In this document: one piece after another, positions 52,220-60,562 of the stretch | Numbering within the stretch: position 1 is the stretch's first letter | How the letters are laid out: every line of letters starts with the position of its first letter | NCBI RefSeq assembly: GCF_020532555.1 | Contig: NZ_JAJBBR010000004.1 | Span: 434,001-498,000, forward strand | Length of the DNA: 64,000 nucleotides | Origin: Microvirga lenta | GTDB lineage: Bacteria > Pseudomonadota > Alphaproteobacteria > Rhizobiales > Beijerinckiaceae | Direction: 5' to 3' | Made by a program: the position numbers and the translations under genes | Notes under the pieces: model-generated | Seen by the model: the letters and a program-made list of their open reading frames with translations, nothing else | Databases searched by the model: none | What the model was told of the DNA's origin: nothing

Positions 52220-53071
52220 ATGCAGGCAGAAGCGACCGAAGCGGAGCCGACACCGGTGAGCATTGCCGTTGCGCCGAATGGCGGGCGGCGGACGAAAGCG
52301 GACCATCCGGCCCTCCCGATGACGCCGGACGAGCTGGCTCGAACCGCCTCGGAATGCCTCGCGGCAGGCGCCTGCATGATCCACATCCACGTGCGCAACG
52401 ACGAGGGGCGCCATCTTCTCGATGCGGACGCCTATAGGCAGGCCTCTGCAGCAATCCGCCAAGCGGTCGGAGAGCGTCTGGTCGTTCAGATCACCAGCGA
52501 GACAATGGGCTTCTATCGCCCCGAGGAGCAGATGGCCGTCGTGCGGGAAACCAACCCGGAGGCGGTCTCGCTGGCCCTGAGAGAGCTCGTTCCCGATGAA
52601 GCCTCGGAGCCCGCTTTCGCAGAGTTCATGCGATGGATCCAGCGGGAGCGGATTGCCCCCCAGTTCATCCTATATGCGCCCGAGGAGGCAATCAGGCTGG
52701 CCGCCTTGCTGAAGCGGGGCGTTGTGCCGTTCGACTCCGTCCCGGTTCTTTATGCCCTGGGCCGTTACACAGTGGCGCAGACATCGAGCCCGAGCGATCT
52801 GCTCCCCTATATCGGGCCGGGAATGCCTGCTTTCCCGCACTGGATGGTGTGCGCATTCGGTCGTCGCGAGGCCGCCTGCGTGACTGCGGCGGGGCTCCTG
52901 GGCGGGCATGTGCGCGTCGGTTTCGAGAACAATCTCGACCTTCCGGATGGCGCGAGAGCCGAAACGAATGCCGATCTCGTCGACCGGGCGGCGCAGGCGC
53001 TTAGGACCTGCGGCATGAGGCTCGCAGATGCCGACATGCTGCGCCAAGCCTGGAAATCCTGCCTCAGCTGA
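52220..53071 (+). CDS. Beta-keto acid cleavage enzyme (BKACE, DUF849 family)
   Basis: The 283-residue TIM barrel belongs to the family of 3-keto-5-aminohexanoate cleavage enzyme. These condense a beta-keto acid with acetyl-CoA and release acetoacetate plus a new acyl-CoA. Seen here: IAVAPNGGRRTKADHPALP, the zinc His pair in MIHIHVRN, VSLALREL, and HVRVGFENNLDLPDG, which carries the third metal ligand Glu. The ATG at 52220 has GGAGGAG upstream. BKACE substrates vary widely and the pocket was not modelled. The divergent aminotransferase suggests the keto acid arises by transamination. Confidence 0.9.
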   Translation: MQAEATEAEPTPVSIAVAPNGGRRTKADHPALPMTPDELARTASECLAAGACMIHIHVRNDEGRHLLDADAYRQASAAIRQAVGERLVVQITSETMGFYRPEEQMAVVRETNPEAVSLALRELVPDEASEPAFAEFMRWIQRERIAPQFILYAPEEAIRLAALLKRGVVPFDSVPVLYALGRYTVAQTSSPSDLLPYIGPGMPAFPHWMVCAFGRREAACVTAAGLLGGHVRVGFENNLDLPDGARAETNADLVDRAAQALRTCGMRLADADMLRQAWKSCLS

Positions 53072-53094
53072 TAATCCGGTCCGCCAATCCCGAT

Positions 53095-53122
53095 TGCCGG
53101 AGAAATGTCACGCTCTCCGGCA
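53095..53122 (+). terminator. Stem-loop after the BKACE gene
   Basis: Nine-base perfect arms TGCCGGAGA (53095-53103) and TCTCCGGCA (53114-53122) close a ten-base loop, 24 bases after the BKACE stop. There is no T run, so termination efficiency is uncertain. Confidence 0.55.
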
Positions 53123-53236
53123 TCCGGCCGGCCTGAAGGGCATTAGCCCATGGTAGCGGTCGCGGATCGGACGTTGGCCCTTGTCGATCCCTATCCGCCG
53201 ATACAGAATGCGTTCAACGAAGCTCAAGAATGAGCC

Positions 53237-53325
53237 CTGCCGGCCCTTGGCCGGCAGATTGCGTAGATCAACTACGCGCCAGAGGAAACGTAGCCGCATC
53301 GCGCGCGCACGGGGCGCGCGGGCCC
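53237..53325 (+). other. Structured 5' leader of the ligase-liv operon
   Basis: Between BKACE and the ligase there are about 270 bases without a gene. Its right half folds readily. CTGCCGGCC/GGCCGGCAG (53237-53257) has nine-base arms and a three-base loop; GCGTAG/CTACGC (53261-53277) has six-base arms. A CG-rich run follows at about 53308-53325, immediately before the AGGAGG ribosome site at 53327-53332. No known riboswitch class was recognised. A short upstream ORF in this leader was not supported. Confidence 0.45.
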
Positions 53326-53340
53326 CAGGAGGTGACGTCG

Positions 53341-55323
53341 GTGACGACGGCAGCAAGCTTGCGCGACGATACATTCCCAAAGCTGCTCGCGCGCAATGCG
53401 CGCGTACGCCCGGACAGAACGGCGTTCCGTCATAAGGATCTCGGAATTTGGCAGTCCTGGACCTGGGCCGAGGTGCACGAAGCCGTTCGAGCTTACGCGT
53501 CGGGGCTTGAGGCTCTGGGGCTCAAGCGTGGCAGCAAGATCGCCATCATCGGCTATAACCGCCCCTATCTCTACTGGACGATGATCGCCGCACAGTGGAT
53601 CGGAGCGGTCCCGATTCCTGTCTACGCCGATTCCGTGGCGGAGGAGATGGCTTATGTGCTTGCCCATGCCGAGGTGAGCCACGCGGCGGTGCAGGACCAG
53701 GAGCAGGTCGACAAGCTCCTCTCGGTTTCCGAACAGATGCCGCAGCTCGACCGGATTCTCTATGACGAGGATCGCGGCCTGAGGGATTACGACCACAGCC
53801 GGCTGCACGCGATCGCTTCGGTCATCGAGGAAGGTCGCGCCCGGCTCGGCGACGCGTCTGAGAGAGACAGGCTGGAGCAGGAACTGGCAAGGGGGAAGGG
53901 CTCCGACCTCGCAATCATTCTTTATACGTCCGGAACGACAGGGCGGCCCAAGGGCGTCATGCTGACCTTCGAAAGCGTGATTGCAGCCGCCGAAATCGGC
54001 TGCGATTTCGACAAGCTGGACGAAACCGACGAGATCATCGCCTATCTCCCCATTGCGTGGGTCGGCGACCACATCTTTTCCTATGCGCAGGCGATCCTGT
54101 CAGGGCTTTGCGTCAATTGTCCCGAAAGCCCCGAAACTATTGCGGAGGACCGGCGGGAGATCGGCGCGACATATGTCTTCGCGCCGCCGCGGGTCTTCGA
54201 GAGCATGTTGACCTTGACCATGGTCCGCATGGAGGACGCAGGAGCGCTGAAGCGGCGCATGTTCAGGTTCTTCATCGACCATGCGGGCAAGGTCGGCGAG
54301 AGGATCCTGAACCGCCAGTCGGGTGTCGGCGCATGGGATCGGTTGCTCTGGCACGTGGGCAACGCTCTCGTCTATGCCCCGCTGCGCAACCGCTTCGGCA
54401 TGACCCGCGTCAAGGTGGGCTACACGGCCGGCGAGGCGATCGGACCGGAGATCTTCAAATTCTATCGGTCGATCGGCGTGAACCTGAAGCAGCTTTACGG
54501 CCAGACCGAAGCCTCCGTTTACATCACCATGCAGCCCAACGGCGAAATACGGGCCGACACGGTGGGGAGGCCCGCACCGCGGGTCGAGATCCGCATCGAT
54601 GAAAACGGCGAGGTTCTCTATCGCTCGCCCGGGGTGTTTACCGGGTACTACAAGGACGACGGAAAGACGGCCGAAACCAAGACGCCTGACGGATTCGTCC
54701 GGTCGGGTGATGCCGGTTTCTTCGACGAGACCGGACATCTCAAGATCATCGACCGGGCGAAGGATGTGGGCAAGATGCGCGACGGCTCGCTCTTTCCTCC
54801 GAAATACGTCGAGAACAAGCTCAAGTTCTATCCGAACATCAAGGAGGCGGTCTGCTTCGGCGACGGGCGCGATTTCGTCGGCTGCTTCATCAATATCGAT
54901 CTGGTGGCGGTCAGCAATTGGGCCGAGCGCAACGGCGTGACCTATGCGTCCTACCAGGAATTGGCCGGCCACCCGCTGGTCTACGACATGATCGAGAAGC
55001 ATGTCGACGAGGTCAACCGCTCGCTCGCCTCCGAACCTCGCATGGGAGGCGCCCAGATCAAGCGCTTCCTGATCCTGCACAAGGAACTCGACGCGGACGA
55101 CGGTGAACTGACACGTACGCAGAAGGTGAGGCGCAGCTTCATTGCCGAGCGTTACGATCCGCTGATCCAGGCGCTCTACAACGGTTCGACCGAGGCGGAC
55201 ATCTCCACGGAGGTCACGTTCGAGGATGGCCGCAAGGGCGTCATCGCGGCGCGCGTCAAGGTGAAAGACATGAAGCTCTATCCGATCGAGCACGCAGCGC
55301 CCCTGCCGGAGGCCGCGGAATGA
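53341..55323 (+). CDS. AMP-dependent acyl-CoA synthetase/ligase (long-chain type)
   Basis: The 660-residue adenylate-forming enzyme activates a carboxylic acid to its CoA ester. It has the P-loop YTSGTTGRPKG, the substrate loop YGQTEAS, GYYKDDGKTAET, the SGDAGFFDETG hinge region and a C-terminal domain of the FadD15/long-chain type with an insert (about 490-600). The GTG at 53341 is chosen because AGGAGG precedes it by eight bases. A frame from 53230 lacks family character at its N-terminus. It heads the operon with a complete branched-chain-type importer, so its substrate is likely the imported acid. Confidence 0.9.
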   Translation: MTTAASLRDDTFPKLLARNARVRPDRTAFRHKDLGIWQSWTWAEVHEAVRAYASGLEALGLKRGSKIAIIGYNRPYLYWTMIAAQWIGAVPIPVYADSVAEEMAYVLAHAEVSHAAVQDQEQVDKLLSVSEQMPQLDRILYDEDRGLRDYDHSRLHAIASVIEEGRARLGDASERDRLEQELARGKGSDLAIILYTSGTTGRPKGVMLTFESVIAAAEIGCDFDKLDETDEIIAYLPIAWVGDHIFSYAQAILSGLCVNCPESPETIAEDRREIGATYVFAPPRVFESMLTLTMVRMEDAGALKRRMFRFFIDHAGKVGERILNRQSGVGAWDRLLWHVGNALVYAPLRNRFGMTRVKVGYTAGEAIGPEIFKFYRSIGVNLKQLYGQTEASVYITMQPNGEIRADTVGRPAPRVEIRIDENGEVLYRSPGVFTGYYKDDGKTAETKTPDGFVRSGDAGFFDETGHLKIIDRAKDVGKMRDGSLFPPKYVENKLKFYPNIKEAVCFGDGRDFVGCFINIDLVAVSNWAERNGVTYASYQELAGHPLVYDMIEKHVDEVNRSLASEPRMGGAQIKRFLILHKELDADDGELTRTQKVRRSFIAERYDPLIQALYNGSTEADISTEVTFEDGRKGVIAARVKVKDMKLYPIEHAAPLPEAAE

Positions 55324-56120
55324 GGGCTCCCGACAATCCCGTCGCCGTCAAGGACGGTGTCCTCCTCGCTGTCGAGAACGTTTCTCTCGGGTTCGGTGGA
55401 GTGAAGGCTCTGACGGACGTGTCCTTCGACATCCGGAAGGGGGAGATCCGCGCCATCATCGGGCCGAACGGCGCCGGTAAGACGTCGATGCTCAACTGCA
55501 TCAACGGCTTCTACTATCCGACCGAGGGCAGCATTACCTTCAAGGGACTCAAGAGGCCGAAGATGCGGCCTTATGAGGCGGCGCGGGGCGGCATCGCGCG
55601 GACCTTCCAGAACGTGGCTCTCTTCAAGAGCATGTCGACCCTAGACAACATCATGGCCGGACGTTCGCTCAAGATGAGGTCGAGTTTCTTCTGGCAGCTC
55701 TTTCGCCATGGCCCGGCCATGACGGAGGAGGTTGCACACCGGCGCGTGGTGGAGGAGATCATCGATTTCCTCGAAATCCAGCATATCCGAAAAACTCCCG
55801 TAGGACGTCTTCCCTATGGCCTCCAGAAGCGGGTCGAGCTCGGGAGGGCTCTCGCCATGGAGCCCGACCTTCTCCTGCTGGACGAGCCAATGGCGGGCAT
55901 GAACCTGGAAGAGAAGGAGGATATGTCCCGCTTCATCTTCGAGGTGAACCAGCAGTTCGGCACGACCATCGCCTTGATCGAGCATGACATGGGAGTCGTG
56001 ATGGACCTGTCAGACCGTGTCGTGGTGCTGGAATACGGTCAAAAGATCGCGGACGGCACTCCGGACGAGGTGAAGAGCAATCAGCGCGTGATCGATGCCT
56101 ATCTCGGCGTCGCGCACTGA
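55320..56120 (+). CDS. livG: Branched-chain-type ABC transporter ATP-binding protein (LivG-like)
   Basis: The 266-residue ATPase has Walker A GPNGAGKTS, a LivG-type signature reading LPYGLQKRVELGRAL, and Walker B LLLLDEPMAGMN. The ATG overlaps the ligase stop as ATGA. Its length and the Gly-Ala-Gly Walker A loop fit LivG. Linkage to acyl-CoA ligases suggests transport of an aromatic or fatty acid rather than leucine. Confidence 0.93.
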   Translation: MRAPDNPVAVKDGVLLAVENVSLGFGGVKALTDVSFDIRKGEIRAIIGPNGAGKTSMLNCINGFYYPTEGSITFKGLKRPKMRPYEAARGGIARTFQNVALFKSMSTLDNIMAGRSLKMRSSFFWQLFRHGPAMTEEVAHRRVVEEIIDFLEIQHIRKTPVGRLPYGLQKRVELGRALAMEPDLLLLDEPMAGMNLEEKEDMSRFIFEVNQQFGTTIALIEHDMGVVMDLSDRVVVLEYGQKIADGTPDEVKSNQRVIDAYLGVAH

Positions 56121-56129
56121 GAGGTAACG

Positions 56130-57086
56130 ATGGACATTCTCTACAAGATTTTCATCGAGCCTTTCGTCTTCATGGGGGAGGCGCCGGATCTTCTTCTGCA
56201 GACTCTTTGGGAGGGGCTGGTTTCGGGCGTCCTCTACGCTCTGATCGCTTTGGGCTTCGTCCTCATCTTCAAGGCATCCGGCGTCTTCAACTTCGCGCAA
56301 GGCATCATGGTCGTGTTCTCGGCCTTGATCCTCGTGGGACTTTACGAGAAAGGGGTGCCGGCCTTTCTGGCGCTGCTCCTTGCCGTCGGGGCGATGCTGC
56401 TCCTCGCCATGGCCGTCGAGCGGGTGGTGTTGAGGCCTCTGGTCAACCAGCCCGATATCATCCTCTTCATGGCCACCTTCGGTCTGACCTATTTCCTGAT
56501 CGGCTTCGGCGAGCTGATTTTCGGCGGAAGCCCGAAGGAGATGATCACCGACGCTCTCTATCTGCCGCAGGGAACGACTGAGGTGGATCTTCTCGGCGGA
56601 ATGGTCCGTTTCCAGCACCTCGACATCGCCGCGGCAGTCATCGCATCCATCATGATCGGCGTGCTGGCCGTCTTCTTCTCGAAGACCCGCATCGGGCGCG
56701 CCCTCCGTGCCGTGGCCGACAGTCACAAGGCGGCGCTCTCGGTCGGCATCTCGCTCAACCAGATCTGGGTCATCGTGTGGTTCGCCGCCGGCATCGTCGC
56801 ACTGGTCGCCGGAATCATGTGGGGCGCCCGTTCAGGCGTTTCCTTCGCGCTGCAGATCATCGCCCTGAAGGCGCTGCCGGTTCTTATCCTCGGCGGCTTC
56901 ACGTCCATTCCGGGCGCCATCATCGGCGGGCTCATCATCGGTGTCGGCGAGAAGCTCGGCGAGTTCTACTGGGGGCCGCTCGTCGGCGGCGGTATCGAGA
57001 CTTGGCTGGCCTACGTCATTGCGCTTCTTTTCCTGCTGTACCGGCCGCAGGGCCTGTTCGGCGAAAAGATCATCGAGCGAATTTAA
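56130..57086 (+). CDS. livH: Branched-chain-type ABC transporter permease (LivH-like)
   Basis: The 318-residue membrane protein has about eight helices and the LivH signatures GLVSGVLYALIALGFVLIFK, ASGVFNFAQG and ILGGFTSIPGAIIGGLIIG. It starts nine bases after livG with AGAGGTAACG upstream. Insertions near residues 135-160 are somewhat longer than in E. coli LivH, as in other carboxylate-type members. Confidence 0.93.
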   Translation: MDILYKIFIEPFVFMGEAPDLLLQTLWEGLVSGVLYALIALGFVLIFKASGVFNFAQGIMVVFSALILVGLYEKGVPAFLALLLAVGAMLLLAMAVERVVLRPLVNQPDIILFMATFGLTYFLIGFGELIFGGSPKEMITDALYLPQGTTEVDLLGGMVRFQHLDIAAAVIASIMIGVLAVFFSKTRIGRALRAVADSHKAALSVGISLNQIWVIVWFAAGIVALVAGIMWGARSGVSFALQIIALKALPVLILGGFTSIPGAIIGGLIIGVGEKLGEFYWGPLVGGGIETWLAYVIALLFLLYRPQGLFGEKIIERI

Positions 57087-57098
57087 GGGAGATTCCGG

Positions 57099-58184
57099 TT
57101 GTTCTATCGCGAAGCCGGCCAGTACAAGTCGAACTATAAAGCCGATATGGCGATCTTCCCCCTGCGGGAGGACAAGATCGGGATCGGCGTCATCATTCTG
57201 GCCGCCTATTCCCTGGCTTTTCTCGGCGACAGCTTCCTGCTGCAGGCGGTGATGATCCCGTTCCTGGTGTTCTCGCTGGCGGCGATCGGGCTCAACATCC
57301 TCACGGGATATGCGGGCCTGCTGTCTCTCGGCACGGGCGCCTTCATGGGCGTCGGGGCCTACGCCTGCTACAAACTGATGACGGCCTTTCCGGATGTGAA
57401 CGTCATCGTCTGGATCTTCGTGTCCGGCTTCTTCTCCGCAGCCATCGGGGCGCTCTTCGGCCTGCCATCGCTGCGCATCAAGGGGTTCTATCTGGCCGTG
57501 GCGACCCTGGCGGCTCAGTTCTTCCTTCAGTGGTGCTTCATCCGCATCCCGTGGCTGGTGAACTACAATGTCTCGGGTGCTCTCGATGCTCCGCTACGCA
57601 CGCTTTTCGGGGTTCCGATCATCGGCGCCACGGCGACGCCGCAGACGCGCTACCTCGTCGTCCTCACCATCGTTGTCGTGTTGACCTGGCTGGCGTCGAA
57701 CCTCGTCCATGGCCGCATCGGTCGCGCCTGGATCGCTATTCGCGACATGGACCTCGCCGCGGAGCTGATGGGCATCCGACCTCTGCAGACGAAGCTCCTG
57801 GCCTTCGCGGTTTCCTCCTACTATTGCGGTGTGGCCGGGGCTCTTCTGGTCTTCCTGTGGTATGGCGGCGCGGAATACGACGTCTTCAACATCAATCAGT
57901 CCTTCTTCATCCTCTTCATGGTGATCATCGGCGGTCTCGGGAGCCTGATCGGCTCGTTCTTCGGCGCAGCGCTGATCTTCATCATGCCGATCGTCCTCGG
58001 CATCGTATTGCCGGCGATGTTCTCCCCCTTCGGCATTTCGGTGGGGTCCGACACCATCGAGCACCTGCGCTTCATGATCGTGGGCGCGCTCATCATCTTC
58101 TTCCTGATCGTCGAACCGCACGGACTCGCGCGGCTTTGGCAGATCGGCAAACAGAAGCTCCTGGTCTGGCCGTTCCCTTATTGA
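57099..58184 (+). CDS. livM: Branched-chain-type ABC transporter permease (LivM-like)
   Basis: The 361-residue membrane protein has the LivM motifs AIGLNILTGYAGLLSLGTGA, GLPSLRIKGFYLAVATLA and IIGGLGSLIGSFFGA. The start is a TTG at 57099, with GGGAG upstream and 12 bases after livH. No better ATG is nearby. A short Arg/Tyr-rich N-terminal segment precedes the first helix. Confidence 0.92.
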   Translation: MFYREAGQYKSNYKADMAIFPLREDKIGIGVIILAAYSLAFLGDSFLLQAVMIPFLVFSLAAIGLNILTGYAGLLSLGTGAFMGVGAYACYKLMTAFPDVNVIVWIFVSGFFSAAIGALFGLPSLRIKGFYLAVATLAAQFFLQWCFIRIPWLVNYNVSGALDAPLRTLFGVPIIGATATPQTRYLVVLTIVVVLTWLASNLVHGRIGRAWIAIRDMDLAAELMGIRPLQTKLLAFAVSSYYCGVAGALLVFLWYGGAEYDVFNINQSFFILFMVIIGGLGSLIGSFFGAALIFIMPIVLGIVLPAMFSPFGISVGSDTIEHLRFMIVGALIIFFLIVEPHGLARLWQIGKQKLLVWPFPY

Positions 58185-58219
58185 CGGCAGATCCTTGCAA
58201 GGAGACGGGAACTCGAAAA

Positions 58220-58234
58220 TCCGGCTCAGCCGGA
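58220..58234 (+). other. Small hairpin just upstream of the binding-protein ribosome site
   Basis: TCCGGC (58220-58225) and GCCGGA (58229-58234) form a six-base stem with a three-base loop, directly before GGGAGG and the ATG at 58257. Together with stems after the gene it may protect the binding-protein segment of the mRNA. Confidence 0.5.
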
Positions 58235-58256
58235 CAACAACGGGAGGAAACGAGAA

Positions 58257-59579
58257 ATGTCGTTTCGTAAATTGAGCCTAGGATTAGCCGTTGCGACCTT
58301 GGTCGGCGGCGCCGCCCTGCCTGCTTTCGCGCAGGATTCCGTCTATGTCCCCCTCTTCACCTACCGCACCGGACCCTTTGCGGGCTCCGGCATCTACATC
58401 GCCGACGGCATGCATGATTACCTCCAGATGCTCAACGAGCGCGACGGAGGCATCGGCGGCGTGAAGCTCGCCCTCGAAGAGTGCGAGACCGGCTACGACA
58501 CCAAGAAGGGCGTCGAATGCTACGAGTCGGTGAAGGGCAAGAACCCGGTCGTCGTGAATCCGTGGTCGACGGGCATCACCCTTCCCCTCATTCCACGAGC
58601 CTCGGTGGACAAGATCCCGATCCTGTCCATGGCCTACGGCCTCTCGGCCTCCGCCCGCGGCGACATCTTCCCGTGGATCTTCAATCCGCCGGCCACCTAC
58701 TGGGACGGCATGTCGATGATCGTCAAATACATCGGCGAGAAGGAAGGGGGCCTCGAGAAACTGAAAGGCAAGACGATCGGATTCCTGCATCTCGATGCCG
58801 CCTTCGGCAAAGAGCCGATTCCGCTTCTCAACGAGCTTGCAAAGACGTACGGCTTCGAGGTGAAGCTATATCCGGTCGCCGCCCAGGACATGCAGAACCA
58901 GTCGTCGCAGTGGCTGAGCGTGCGTCGCGATCGCCCCGACTACATGATCATGTGGGGATGGGGCTCCATGAACGGCGCCGCGGTCAAGGAAGCGGTCCGT
59001 TCGGGCTATCCCATGGACAAATTCTATTCCGTGTGGTGGCCGAGTGAGGACGATGCCCGTGCCGGCGGCGCAGGCGCCAAGGGCTTCAAGATGCTCAACT
59101 GGCATTCGGTCGGAGCCGACTTGCCGGCCCTGAAGGACATCCAGAAGCACGTGGTCGATAAGGGGCTTTCCAAAGCACCGAAGGACAGTGTGGGCACGCT
59201 TCTCTACAACCGCGGCGTCTACAACTCGCTTCTGATCGCGGAGGCCATCGCCACTGCGCAGAAGCTCACGGGCAAGAAGGTCGTGACCGGCGAGGATGTG
59301 CGCCGCGGAATGGAAAACATCAAGCTCGACCCGGCCCGCCTGAAGGAACTGGGGCTCGAAGGCTTCACCGGCGGGATGGAGCTGACATGCTCTGATCACA
59401 ACAGTCACAGCCCCGCTTTCATGCAGGAGTGGGACGGCACCAAATGGGTGAAGATCTCCGAGCCCATCCAGCCCATGACCGAGCAGGTTCGCGCCCAGCT
59501 CGACGCGGCGGCGAAGGACTATGCCGAGAAGAACCCCGGCTGGCCCAAGCGCACCGAGGCCTGCGACAAGGCGAGCTGA
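58257..59579 (+). CDS. Branched-chain-type ABC transporter substrate-binding protein (LivK-like)
   Basis: The 440-residue periplasmic protein has a signal peptide (about 1-25, PAFAQD) and the type I fold: TYRTGPFAGSGIYIADGMHD, GKTIGFLHLDAAFGKEP and DYMIMWGWGSMNG. It is longer than amino-acid LivK (about 370) and resembles binding proteins linked to acyl-CoA ligase operons. Hairpins flank the gene on both sides. The ligand is unknown, likely an aromatic or aliphatic carboxylate (inference). Confidence 0.9.
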   Translation: MSFRKLSLGLAVATLVGGAALPAFAQDSVYVPLFTYRTGPFAGSGIYIADGMHDYLQMLNERDGGIGGVKLALEECETGYDTKKGVECYESVKGKNPVVVNPWSTGITLPLIPRASVDKIPILSMAYGLSASARGDIFPWIFNPPATYWDGMSMIVKYIGEKEGGLEKLKGKTIGFLHLDAAFGKEPIPLLNELAKTYGFEVKLYPVAAQDMQNQSSQWLSVRRDRPDYMIMWGWGSMNGAAVKEAVRSGYPMDKFYSVWWPSEDDARAGGAGAKGFKMLNWHSVGADLPALKDIQKHVVDKGLSKAPKDSVGTLLYNRGVYNSLLIAEAIATAQKLTGKKVVTGEDVRRGMENIKLDPARLKELGLEGFTGGMELTCSDHNSHSPAFMQEWDGTKWVKISEPIQPMTEQVRAQLDAAAKDYAEKNPGWPKRTEACDKAS

Positions 59580-59590
59580 GCCTTCGTGAC

Positions 59591-59613
59591 CGAGGCGCCC
59601 GAACAACGCCTCG
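59591..59613 (+). terminator. First intercistronic hairpin after the binding-protein gene
   Basis: CGAGGCG (59591-59597) pairs with CGCCTCG (59607-59613) around a nine-base loop, 12 bases after the stop codon. Confidence 0.6.
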
Positions 59614-59622
59614 CTTGAACAG

Positions 59623-59652
59623 CATGTGGGCGGAAGGCTTTCCGCCCACATG
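59623..59652 (+). terminator. Second, very strong intercistronic hairpin before livF
   Basis: Perfect 13-base arms (59623-59635 and 59640-59652) close the four-base loop GGCT. It lies 25 bases before the livF start and has no T run, so it fits attenuation or 3' protection of the binding-protein mRNA better than full termination. Confidence 0.75.
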
Positions 59653-59676
59653 ACCCGAAACCAAGAGGATGCGCCG

Positions 59677-60525
59677 ATGAGCACCGCTGCCCAGATGCCC
59701 GTGTCGGATCAGCCGGAATCGGCGGAAACCGTTCTGTCGGTCAACAATATCGAGGTTATCTACGATCACGTGATCCTGGTCCTCAAGGGCGTCTCGCTCA
59801 CCGTTCCCAAAGGCGGCATCGTCGCATTGCTCGGGGCCAACGGAGCCGGAAAGACGACGACCCTGAAGGCGATTTCGAATCTGCTCCGCGCCGAACGCGG
59901 GGAGGTCACCAAGGGAACCATCGAATTCAAGGGCGAGCGCGTCGACCGCCTCTCCCCCAACGAACTGGTGCGTCGCGGCTGCATTCAGGTGCTTGAGGGG
60001 CGCCATTGCTTCGGACACCTGACAATCGAAGAAAACCTTCTTACCGGGGCCTTCACGCGGCGCGACGGAAATGCCGCCATCAGACGGGATCTCGAGGCCA
60101 TCTACGAGTATTTTCCCCGCCTCAAGCAGCGGCGGGGTTCCATGGCCGGATATACATCCGGCGGCGAACAGCAGATGTGCGCCATCGGCAGGGCCATGAT
60201 GTCCCGGCCGAGCATGATCCTGCTGGACGAGCCGTCCATGGGGCTTGCCCCTCAGATCGTCGAGGAAATCTTCGAAATCGTTCACAAGCTGAACGGGTCA
60301 GAAGGCGTATCCTTCCTTCTTGCCGAGCAGAACACGAACATGGCGCTCAAGTACGCCACCTATGGCTATATCCTGGAAACCGGGCGCGTGGTCATGGACG
60401 GTCCTGCGAAGATGCTGCGTGAAAACGAGGATGTGAAGGAATTCTATCTCGGCGTCTCCGAGGGAGACCGGAAGTCGTTCCGCAACGTGAAGAGCTATAA
60501 GCGTCGCAAGCGCTGGCTGGCTTGA
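59677..60525 (+). CDS. livF: Branched-chain-type ABC transporter ATP-binding protein (LivF-like)
   Basis: The 282-residue ATPase has Walker A GANGAGKTT, signature TSGGEQQMCAIGRAMM and Walker B MILLDEPSMGLAP, which is typical of LivF. The ATG at 59677 has AAGAGG upstream. A frame from 59626 would include the strong hairpin and is not used. The C-terminus is extended by a basic tail (SYKRRKRW). Confidence 0.92.
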   Translation: MSTAAQMPVSDQPESAETVLSVNNIEVIYDHVILVLKGVSLTVPKGGIVALLGANGAGKTTTLKAISNLLRAERGEVTKGTIEFKGERVDRLSPNELVRRGCIQVLEGRHCFGHLTIEENLLTGAFTRRDGNAAIRRDLEAIYEYFPRLKQRRGSMAGYTSGGEQQMCAIGRAMMSRPSMILLDEPSMGLAPQIVEEIFEIVHKLNGSEGVSFLLAEQNTNMALKYATYGYILETGRVVMDGPAKMLRENEDVKEFYLGVSEGDRKSFRNVKSYKRRKRWLA

Positions 60526-60562
60526 TCGCACATCGTATTCTGGCTGACGGGGGACAGCGGCT

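Noticed and set aside
53108-53380. 90-codon minus-strand frame in the ligase leader
   Set aside because: It overlaps the hairpin-rich leader and ligase start, has Arg-rich composition and no family resemblance.
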